A stretch of 64,000 nt of DNA from RHKX01 sp046330415 (GTDB taxonomy: Bacteria; Actinomycetota; Thermoleophilia; Solirubrobacterales; 70-9). The translations under genes and the position numbers were made by a program. Location of the stretch: contig JAXLSW010000017.1 in assembly GCA_046330415.1 (NCBI GenBank), positions 62,001 to 126,000 on the forward strand, given 5' to 3'. Under the pieces are notes generated by a model, which ran no database searches, was not told the origin of the DNA, and saw only the letters and a program-made list of their open reading frames with translations. Positions 57,236-64,000 of the stretch are shown here, one piece after another; positions within the stretch are counted from its first letter, which is position 1; the number at the start of each line of letters is the position of its first letter.

Positions 57236-58186
57236 ATGGGTCCTGGCGCGAGCGCGAGTCTGAGCGGGAAAGTTGTGTTCATCACGGGGGCTGCGCGGGG
57301 GATCGGGGCTGCCGTGGCGCGGGAGGCGGCTCGGCGGGGGGCTCGGGTGGCACTCGCGGGGCTCGAGCCGGATCTGCTCGCGGACGTGGCCGCCTCGATC
57401 GGGCCGGGCACGCCGCACTACGAGTGCGATGTCACCGACCTCGAGTCGGTCCGGGCGGCGGCCGAGGGCGCGGCGGCGGACCTGGGGCGCATCGACATCG
57501 TCCTCGCCAACGCCGGGATCGGCACCTACGGGACCACCGAGAAGGGCGACCCGGAGGCCTGGATCAGGACGATCGACGTCAACCTCAACGGCGCCTACCG
57601 AACCGTCCACGTGACCCTGCCTCACGTGCTCGCCACCCGCGGCTACATCGGCGTCGTCGCCTCCACCGCCTCGTTTGCGCCGATGGCCGGGATGTCGGCC
57701 TACAACGCCTCCAAGGCCGGCGTCGAGGCGTTCGTGCGGGCGACGCGGCAGGAGGTCGGATTCCGTGGCGTCGACGTCGGATCGATCCCCCCGGGGTGGA
57801 TCGACACCGATCTCGTCCGCGGCGCCGAAGCCGACCTGCCGAGCTTCCGCCAGGCGCGCTCGAAGATGCCGTGGCCGCTGCGCTCGACGGTCTCCGTCGA
57901 AGTCTGCGCCCGGGCGATCGTCGACGGGTTCGAGGGGCGGAGGGCGAGGGTCTACGTGCCGCGCGGGATCGCGCTCCTGTACTGGCTGCGCAGCATCGTG
58001 ACCAGCGGCGCCGTCGAGCGTGGGATGACCAGGGACGCATCGACGTCGGTGCCGCAGATGGAACGCGAGATCGAGGCCCTGGGGCGTTCCGCGGCCAGCC
58101 ACGTGAGCCCGGTCAACGGGCCCCGCGGGGGGAGTGGGCCGGAGGAGGGGACGCCGGGCGAAACAAGCGCGGTCCGCCCGAGTTAA
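57236..58186 (+). CDS. Short-chain dehydrogenase/reductase
   Basis: A 316-residue classical SDR that oxidises or reduces a carbonyl or alcohol with NAD(P). The cofactor motif is VVFITGAARGIGAAVAREAA (TGxxxGxG, about 18-24). Active-site residues are the Ser of VVASTASFAPM and the Tyr and Lys of SAYNASKAG (about 162-166). The roughly 70-residue C-terminal extension is longer than in a core SDR. ATG 57236 lies 8 nt after TAGAGT (57222-57227). It is separated from the ABC operon by the large hairpin. Confidence 0.87.
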   Translation: MGPGASASLSGKVVFITGAARGIGAAVAREAARRGARVALAGLEPDLLADVAASIGPGTPHYECDVTDLESVRAAAEGAAADLGRIDIVLANAGIGTYGTTEKGDPEAWIRTIDVNLNGAYRTVHVTLPHVLATRGYIGVVASTASFAPMAGMSAYNASKAGVEAFVRATRQEVGFRGVDVGSIPPGWIDTDLVRGAEADLPSFRQARSKMPWPLRSTVSVEVCARAIVDGFEGRRARVYVPRGIALLYWLRSIVTSGAVERGMTRDASTSVPQMEREIEALGRSAASHVSPVNGPRGGSGPEEGTPGETSAVRPS

Positions 58187-58221
58187 GGCTTCGGGACCGA
58201 TTGACGATGGAGTGCGCACGG

Positions 58222-59100
58222 ATGAAGGCGAAGTTGGGATGGATGGCGACGATCGTGGCCGCATTGGGCCTGGTGATGGCGCTCGCCGTCACGGCCGTGC
58301 CCGCATCCGCCCAGGACGCGCTGATCTGCCGCAAGCGTGACAAGCAGGGCGACAAGTCAGGCGGGGTCACCCGCCTGAAGGGCAAGAAGGGGCAGAACTA
58401 CAACGCCGGGGACGGCAACGACACCCTCTACGGGACGCCGGGAGACGACATCCTCAACGGCGGCCGCGGCAACGACAAGGTCTACGGGATGGGCGGCAAC
58501 GACGTCGTCTGCGGCGGCCTCGACAACGACAAGCTCGAGGGCGGGGAGGGCAACGACCAGGTCTACGGTGAGGAGCAGAACGACCTGCTCATCGGCGGCC
58601 CCGGCAACGACTACATGAACGGCCAGGCCCAGCGCGACCGGATCCTCGGCTACGGGGAGGAGGGTGGCCAGTACGTCGCCGACGGCAACGATTTCATCGA
58701 GGGCTCCTTCGACCGGGACGTGATCACCGTCGGCGGCTTCGACATCGCCTACGGCGGCGCCGACAACGACACGATCTACTCCAAGGACGTCGCCGAGGGC
58801 GTCGGCGCGGAGCGACTCGACGGCGGGCTCAACAACGACGTGATCTACGGGTCCTCCTTCGACGACAAGCTGCTCTGGGGGGATGCCGGCGACGACATCC
58901 TGCGCGGCGGCGGCGGTGCCGACACGCTTCGCGGCGGCAACAACGACGACAGCCTGTTCGGCGACGACGGCGCCGACGAGCTCTTCGGCGAGCTCGGCAA
59001 GGACTCCCTATCGGGGGGCAACGACTCCGATGTGTGCGATGGTGGAGAGCAGGAAGACCGCTACGACGACACCTGCGAACGGAGAGTGGACGACAAGTGA
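58222..59100 (+). CDS. Secreted RTX-like calcium-binding repeat protein (tandem copy 1)
   Basis: A 292-residue exported protein. After the signal peptide (MATIVAALGLVMALAVTAVP) and an ICRKRDKQGDKSGG stretch there are about nine repeats of the G-G-x-G-N-D type (NGGRGNDKVYG, GGEGNDQVYG, GGGGADTLRG), which should form a calcium-bound beta-roll. A Cys pair closes the C-terminus. ATG 58222 matches the signal peptide, and ATG 58207 is an alternative. The stop overlaps the start of copy 2 (GTGA). Classical RTX proteins use type I secretion, whereas this one has a Sec signal and no exporter genes nearby. Confidence 0.8.
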   Translation: MKAKLGWMATIVAALGLVMALAVTAVPASAQDALICRKRDKQGDKSGGVTRLKGKKGQNYNAGDGNDTLYGTPGDDILNGGRGNDKVYGMGGNDVVCGGLDNDKLEGGEGNDQVYGEEQNDLLIGGPGNDYMNGQAQRDRILGYGEEGGQYVADGNDFIEGSFDRDVITVGGFDIAYGGADNDTIYSKDVAEGVGAERLDGGLNNDVIYGSSFDDKLLWGDAGDDILRGGGGADTLRGGNNDDSLFGDDGADELFGELGKDSLSGGNDSDVCDGGEQEDRYDDTCERRVDDK

Positions 59101-59937
59101 AGACCCGTGTGACGTGGACGACCGCGCTTGTCGGCGCAATTGCCCTCACCCTCATCGCAGCCCCGGCTGATGCCGCGGTCAGGTTCGTGCCGGTCGATGC
59201 GGCGATCTGCAAGAAGCGCAACTCGCAGGGCACGGGCAAGAGCGAGGTCACCCACCTCCCGAACAACAAGAAGAACAAGTACAACGGCGGCGACGGCAAC
59301 GACAAGATCTACGGCGGCAAGAAGGACGACATCCTCAACGGCGGCCGCGGCAACGACATCGTCTTCGGCGGCGGCGGCAACGACGTCGTCTGCGGCGGGG
59401 TGGGCAACGACAAGGTCTACGGCGACGAAGGCAACGATCGCGTCTTCGGTGAGGAGGACAACGACTTCCTCGACGGCGGCGTCGGCAACGACAAGCTCAA
59501 CGGCCAGGCCGGCATCGACAAGCTGATCGGATACGGCAAGTCGAAGGGCGCGTTCGTCGACAACGGCGTCGACCTGCTCGACGGAAGCTTCGAGGCCGAC
59601 GTCCTGATCGCGGGCGGAGCCGACACCCTGATCGGCGGCTCCGAGAACGACGTCCTCTCGTCGAAGACGCCCGACATCGGCGTCGAGAAGATGGATCAGC
59701 GGATCGGCAACGACTTCCTCGATCACCGGCTCGGAGGCCGACGACAAGCTGCTCTACGGCGACATCGGCGACGACACGATCCGCGGCGGCGATGGCGACG
59801 ACAACCTCGACGGCGGCGGCGCCGACGACAACCTCTCCGGCGGCGGCGGCACCGATGTCTGCGACGGCGGCGACGGCAAAGACAGCGCCGACGACTCCTG
59901 CGAGCGGACCCAGAACATCCCGCGCATCCTGTTCTGA
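59097..59937 (+). CDS. Secreted RTX-like repeat protein (tandem copy 2), one frameshift
   Basis: A tandem paralogue of the preceding gene with the same order: signal peptide, ICKKRNSQGTGKSEVTHLP, then GNDKIYGG-type repeats. The first frame holds to about 59720. There it changes, and the next frame gives ITGSEADDKLLYGDIGDDTI and a Cys-containing end (DVCDGGDGKDSADDSCERT) with TGA at 59935-59937, matching copy 1. A single indel near 59720 explains this. Without correction the first frame runs to 60017 in unrelated Arg-rich sequence. The GTG 59097 start overlaps the copy 1 stop. Confidence 0.72.
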
Positions 59938-60366
59938 TCCTCGAGCACCCTGACACGCTTCCGAGGGCTTGCGCGCTAACGGCTAGATGCTTGATTCCAC
60001 GAACTCAGGCGACGTAGTCGACCAGGGCCCGGCTCGGACGCCCGAGCCTGTGGTCGAGCGAGATGCAGGCAGCGAGGGGCAAGAAAGACGAGCGCCGATC
60101 CGTGCGCCGAGGGCAGCGGCGCCCTGTTCCAAGGGCTCGGCGACGCCAGCGGTGCTGGAGCCCTGACCAGCGCATCGTCAGCCCATCGTCAGGAGCAGGG
60201 TGACTTAGACCAGCATGCTGGTCTCCGTCACCCCTGGTGGAGCGCTGGTGCGCCACCCACGGGACGTGGGGTGATTCAGTCCCGCATGCTGGGGTCTCCC
60301 CGTCACCCCTGGCCGCAGCGAAGTCACCCACGGGACGGGGGTGATTCAGACCAGATCTCGGTTCCG
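59938..60366. other. 429-nt gap carrying palindromic tandem repeats
   Basis: No convincing gene is present. Open frames crossing it are Arg-rich and without family features. The right half is occupied by the 71-bp palindromic repeats starting at 60198. The left part holds no promoter or hairpin I can support. Confidence 0.6.
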
Positions 60367-60409
60367 TCACCCTGGCGGAGCGCTGGAGCCCGCGGGAGGT
60401 TCCGATGGC
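60198..60409. repeat. Three tandem ~71-bp repeats, each with a palindromic core
   Basis: Units begin at 60198, 60269 and 60339 (period 71 and 70). Unit 1 has outer arms GGGTGAC (60198-60204) and GTCACCC (60227-60233) around a perfect 16-base palindrome GACCAGCATGCTGGTC (60208-60223). Unit 2 keeps the arms and the GCATGCTGG core. Unit 3 keeps the arms but has a changed centre. The spacers share GGAGCGCTGG and CACCCACGGGACG. Unit 3 overlaps the 3' end of the frameshifted CoA-transferase gene. Spacers are related to each other and few, so it is not a CRISPR array. Confidence 0.65.
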
Positions 60410-61757
60410 AGGGAACCCGTGGAATCACTCATCTGGGGGTTAGGGAAAGGGGCCTCGCCGCGGGAGGCGCGTTCCGCCGCCTCCTCCATGTCGCGGCGGA
60501 AGTCCGGGTGGCAGATCTTGCGCCAGCGCGAGGCCGCGTTGGTGGACGGTCTTGCCCTCGAGCTCGGCCGCGCCGTACTCGGTGACGATCACGTCGACCT
60601 GCAGGCGCGGGGTGGTGATCACGGCGCCGCGGTCGAAGTAGGACGATCTCGTGGAGCGCAGGCGGCCGCCGATCTCGACCGTCGCGGAAGTAGAGCAGGG
60701 AGCGGTCCTCCAGCTCGAGCCCGGAGCCCGCGGCGAAGTCCTCAGGGCTGCCGATCCCGGAGAACTGACGAGCGTTGATGGTGTCGGCGACGACCGGGTC
60801 GGCGTACGTCGACGCCGAGGGCGCCGTTGATGAGGACGATCTTGCGGGTTGCGATCACCTCGGGGGAGCTGACGACCTCGACCGGCAGGAAGGCGACCTC
60901 CTCGTTGCCGTCGGTCGTAGGCGTAGAGGTCCTCGGAGCCAAACGCGAACGTCGTCACCGAGAGCCCGTCGAAGACTCCCTTGCGGTTGCTGACGGCACC
61001 CGACTCGTGCAGGCGCATGAGCCCGTCGGTGAACATCTCGGAGTGGATGCCGAGGTCGTCGGCTTCACTCGGCGAGGATCGTCGCGGATCACGGAGGGAT
61101 CGCGCCGATGCCGGTCTGCACGGTGCAGCCGGACTCGATGAACGAGGCCGCGTGCTCGGCGATGCGGCGGTCCGTTCAGTTTCCGGCTCGATCGCCGGCA
61201 TCGCGAGCGGTCGCGCGTCGGTCTCGATCACGACGTCGGCCTGATCGACGTTGATCCGATGCGGGTACTCGGGCGGTAGCCCGGCGGTCCGCGGATATCC
61301 GCTGGAGGCCGAGGACGAGCAGGCGGTCGGGATCCTCGCCCGGCGCGCAGTAGCTCCCGGATCGAGCCGCCCGCGTGCAGCGACAGCGAGCACCAGCCGT
61401 CGGCGTCGGGAGCCGAGGTGACGGTGCACATGACCCGCGGACGCTCGCGTTCGTAAAGCGGGGCGAAGCGGCGGAAGTCGGCGGGGGCGAAGCCGATGTT
61501 GCCGCCGGCGTCGCGGATCGCGCGTTCGAAGGGTCCGAAGAAGCCCGGACAGCATGTGCACGCCCTCGCGGGTGAACAACTCGGTGCCGACCGCCAGGAG
61601 CGCTCCGTAGACGTGGAGCTCCTCCCAGTCGTCGCGGCGCTCGCCGAGGGCGTAGAGGAAGTCCGGCGGCTGCCCGGGTCCCAGCGGCAGGCCGATCGCG
61701 TCGGTGGGCCGCACGAGGGCGGCGCGTGGCCTCCGCCGCGTCCAGCTTCGCGGTCAT
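60367..61757 (-). pseudogene. Acetyl-CoA hydrolase/CoA-transferase family gene, heavily frameshifted
   Basis: Across changing frames this region encodes a Cat1/4-hydroxybutyrate CoA-transferase-like protein of about 430-460 residues. Pieces in order are PTDAIGLPLGPGQPPDFLYA, TELFTREGVHMLSG, GGNIGFAPADFRRFAPLYER, VMCTVTSAPDADGWCSLSLH, EYPHRINVDQADVVIETDAR, a GVQTGIGAI-like stretch and a C-terminal RKICHPDFRRDMEEAAERA. At least five frame changes occur, most equal to one extra base each. It would move CoA between acids. The regular order of intact motifs argues for base errors over old decay. Confidence 0.68.
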
Positions 61758-61820
61758 GGCCGCAGCCGGCCCCGCCCGGCCGGGCGGGGCGCCGTGGTTG
61801 GGCCGGGCGGCGTCGCCCCC

Positions 61821-63024
61821 TCAGCGGGGCATCGCGGCGCGGAGTCCGAGCACCCGCTGCACCGAGGCCTCGAAGTCGGCCTGGTCGAGCTCCCCCTCGC
61901 CAAGCGCCTCGGCCAGGACCCCGCCCGTCCCTGCGGGCGGTGCGCCAATCCCCGTAGAGGAGCACGTCGGAGCCTGCCGCCGCGGCGCGCAACGCGACCT
62001 GCTTGCGGCTGCCGGAGGAGAGCACCGCCTGCGCGTCGAGGCTGTCGGTGACGCTGACTCCCTCAAAGCCCAGCCGGCCGCGCAGCTCCCGCGTGGCGAC
62101 GGCCCGGCTCAGTGCCGCCGGCTCGCCGCCGAACGCCGTGTAGCGGGCGACGCTCAGCATCACGAGCTCGCCTCCGTCGTCGATGAACGCGCGGAACGGC
62201 GCCTCGTCGACGCGCCGCAGCTTCGAGCGGGAGACGTCGATCTCCTGCGGGGCGAAGTCGGTGTTGACATCAGCCGCGCCGAAGCCCGGGAAGTGCTTCG
62301 CGGTGGCCGCGACACCCTCGTTGCGGAGTCCCGCCGCGAACCCGTTCACCGCGGTTTCGATCACCGTCGTGGGCCGGCCGCCGAAGCTCCTGCCCTCCTG
62401 GGAGATCGCCGAGCCGGGGCGGCCGACGTCGAGCACCGGGGCGAGGTCGACGTTGACGCCGACCTTGCGCAGGAGACGACCCGTGGCGCGGCCCTGTCTG
62501 GCCGCGAACCGCGTGCCCCGCTCTCCCATCTCGGCGCCGGACGCCGACGGCGGGCCGTCGATGCGCTCGACCGCGCCCCCCTCCTGGTCCGTCATCACGG
62601 CGAGGGGCGCGTCGAGGCCCTGCGGCCGCGGGATCGACTGCAGATCCGCGACGGCGTGGCGAAGCGCGCCCTTTCCGGCGACGTTGTCGGCGAAGATCAC
62701 GACCCCGGCGATCCTTCCCTCGCGAACGAGCTTCCGCAGGCCCTTCGGCGCCTCCGTCCCCTCGAAGCCGGCGACGAGCCGCTGGCCGGCGAGCTGGGCA
62801 TCGCTGAGCCCGCCGGGCAGCGGCTTCAGCGTGAAGGGGGCCGACTCCTTCTCGGCCGGCGGATCGGTGGCCGGGCTGTCATCTCCGACGAGCGCCCCGG
62901 TGGCGAAGGCGGCGGCGGCGAGCAGCGCGGCGACGATCACGGCCGCGCGGCGGCGGCGCCGGCGGATCCGGGTCCTGCGAGCGCTCTCGCGCCGGCGTCG
63001 CGGGTGGCGATCATCGGCCGCCAC
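61821..63024 (-). CDS. Glycoside hydrolase family 3 (beta-N-acetylhexosaminidase-like), one frameshift
   Basis: A protein of about 400 residues. It has an Arg-rich start and membrane anchor (AAVIVAALLAAAAFATGALV), then a GH3 barrel with LAVMTDQEGGAVERIDG, VNVDLAPVLDVGRPG, TAKHFPGFGAADVNTDFAP (the KHFPG motif of NagZ-like enzymes) and SVTDSLDAQAVL (Asp nucleophile region). Near 61940 the frame changes, and the end reads VLAEALGEGELDQADFEASV with a stop at 61821. GTG 63024 is a likely start. The upstream methyltransferase frame runs into it without a stop. A role in wall-sugar turnover is likely. Confidence 0.75.
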
Positions 63025-64000
63025 GAGTCGCGACCGCGGAGCCGACCTCGAGGTGCAGCTGCCGTCGCGGCTTCGGCGCCCGGCGGGGGCGCTGCTCCAT
63101 CTCGGCTTGGCGAACAGCATCTGCACGTCCCGGATCCTGGGGTTTCGGCGAAGCCGGCCCCCGCTGAAGGCGAGGTAGAAGCTCCACGTCCGGCGGAAGC
63201 GTTCGTCGTAGCCGAGCTCCTCGAGCCTCTCCGTCGCCTTCTCGAACCTCTCGCGCCATGCCTGCAGGGTCAGCACGTAGCTGGCTGAGATGTCCTCGAG
63301 GCCGATCGTCCGCAGGTCGGTCCTCTTGGCGATGCTGCGCTGGATCGAGGAGACCGAGGGCAGGCAGCCTCCCGGGAAGATCACCTGGTTGGCGAAGCTC
63401 TTGGTCCGCTTCTCGGTCTCGTAGGCCGAGTCGTCGATCACGATCGCCTGCAGGAAGAAGAGGCCGTCGGGTTCGAGCAGGCGCGAGCAGTGGCGGAAGT
63501 AGGTGTCGAACCACTCCCAGCCGACGGCCTCGATCATCTCCAGCGAGACGACCTTGTCGAAGGTCCCCGTCAGGTCGCGGTAGTCGGAGTCGAGCACGGT
63601 GACGAGATCCTCGAGGCCGGCGGCGCGTACCCGCGCCAGCGCGTACTGCTGCTGCTCCCGCGAGATCGTCGTCGTCGTCACCCGGCAGCCGCGACTGGAG
63701 GCCGCGTGGACGGCGAGCCCGCCCCAGCCGGTTCCGATCTCGAGCAGGTGGTCGCCGGGGCCGAGCTCGAGCGCGTCGCAGATCCGCTCGAGGCGACGGC
63801 GCTGCGCCTGCTCGAGCGTGTCCGTGGGGCTCTCGTAGTAGGCGGACGAGTACATCATCGTCTCGTGGTCGAGGAAGAGCTCGAACATCTCGTTGCCGAG
63901 GTCGTAGTGGCGGGAGATGTTGCTGCGGGCGCCCGAGCGCGTGTTCAGCATGCCGATGGTGTTGAGCCGCTGGAACGGCAGCAGGAAGGGAGCGAAGAAG
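63011..64000 (-). CDS. Cyclopropane-fatty-acid-synthase-like methyltransferase, partial (5' end outside window)
   Basis: A SAM-dependent methyltransferase of the CFA synthase family that would modify unsaturated lipid acyl chains. Landmarks are SNISRHYDLGNEMFELFLDH, LLEIGTGWGGLAVHAAS (SAM site), SLEMIEAVGWEWFDTYFRHC and FLQAIVIDDSAYE. Coding continues through the right edge (FFAPFLLPFQRLNTIG), so the start lies beyond 64000. After MLFAKPRW the frame has no stop and enters the GH3 gene. A different frame gives a short end with TGA at 63011, which suggests an indel near 63090. That end is used here. Confidence 0.8.
   Translation of the reverse strand, partial: LLRSLPAAVPAAQHHRHAEHALGRPQQHLPPLRPRQRDVRALPRPRDDDVLVRLLREPHGHARAGAAPSPRADLRRARARPRRPPARDRNRLGRARRPRGLQSRLPGDDDDDLAGAAAVRAGAGTRRRPRGSRHRARLRLPRPDGDLRQGRLAGDDRGRRLGVVRHLLPPLLAPARTRRPLLPAGDRDRRLGLRDREADQELRQPGDLPGRLPALGLLDPAQHRQEDRPADDRPRGHLSQLRADPAGMAREVREGDGEARGARLRRTLPPDVELLPRLQRGPASPKPQDPGRADAVRQAEMEQRPRRAPKPRRQLHLEVGSAVATRGGR

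Noticed and set aside
58222..59937. RTX toxin operon
   Set aside because: No acyltransferase, ABC exporter or membrane fusion protein; Sec signals and small size point to structural calcium-binding proteins.
60005..60370. 121-codon minus-strand open frame across the repeat region
   Set aside because: Arg-rich, composed of the repeat units, with no ribosome site or family similarity; probably chance in GC-rich DNA.
60198..60409. CRISPR array
   Set aside because: Only three units, long palindromic cores, spacers similar to one another, and no cas genes.
1..64000. tRNA genes and insertion sequences
   Set aside because: No T-arm-like GGTTCGAATCC sequence outside coding frames and no transposase motif or flanking repeats were seen; the DUF222/HNH gene is not accompanied by element ends.

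Overview
The window is very GC-rich (about 70%) and almost fully coding. It looks like a chromosome segment of an actinobacterium of the Thermoleophilia/Solirubrobacterales type. The grounds are protein architecture rather than a marker gene: a secreted protein with an RENVVGYVALFLVIAGG-type leader followed by GDLQGSYPDP-like motifs, thrombospondin-3-like DGFGDETQDxCPTD stretches joined to an FECxLD...C module, two DUF2510 proteins, a DUF222/HNH gene, RTX-like proteins without a type I exporter beside them, and many genes with a -10 box only 6-10 nt before the start codon (leaderless mRNAs). There is no rRNA, tRNA, CRISPR array, insertion sequence or prophage.

Layout. 0-6.8 kb: CatE-like dioxygenase divergent from a cupin/Tat-amine-oxidase pair, then a leftward group (alcohol dehydrogenase, hotdog thioesterase, OsmC protein, secreted proteins). 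6.9-9.9 kb: xseA-xseB, a probable structured RNA with its own promoter (about 8808-8940), and a coiled-coil protein. 10-12.9 kb: small membrane genes, a MarR-MFS operon and a small coiled-coil gene with a duplicated 3' end. 13.2-22.3 kb: a membrane-tethered ECF sigma factor coupled to a giant secreted protein, a frameshifted subtilase, and envelope proteins. 22.4-27.6 kb: a frameshifted DUF222/HNH gene with a perfect SOS box, a frameshifted aminotransferase, and the first PYROXD2-like flavoprotein. 27.7-33.6 kb: secreted or surface proteins. 33.7-48.1 kb: two more PYROXD2-like flavoproteins, a class III aminotransferase, a flavin amine oxidase, a beta-helix/RTX protein, an acyl-CoA dehydrogenase/CoA-ligase operon and a Rieske oxygenase. 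48.1-52.2 kb: sedolisin, EEP-family lipoprotein, TetR. 52.2-57.0 kb: a TetR-led PotDBCA-type ABC operon. 57.2-64 kb: SDR, tandem RTX-like genes, a palindromic tandem repeat, a badly frameshifted CoA-transferase, a GH3 hydrolase and a cyclopropane-fatty-acid-synthase-like methyltransferase that runs off the right edge.

How it may fit together. Polyamine-type uptake, two aminotransferases, five FAD oxidoreductases of amine-oxidase or PYROXD2 type, a GbcA/carnitine-oxygenase-like Rieske enzyme, an acyl-CoA dehydrogenase and an ADP-forming-type CoA ligase suggest a dispersed system for importing and oxidising amines or betaine-like nitrogen compounds. The strongest direct evidence of linkage is an identical 19-base sequence holding a perfect palindrome (TTGACTACAAAGTCAA). 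It lies at the promoters of the 33.7-kb flavoprotein and of the divergent 45-kb operons. The substrate is unknown.

Sequence quality. Seven genes carry frameshifts while keeping clear protein-family motifs in alternate frames, which points to indel errors in the sequence at least as much as to real gene decay.
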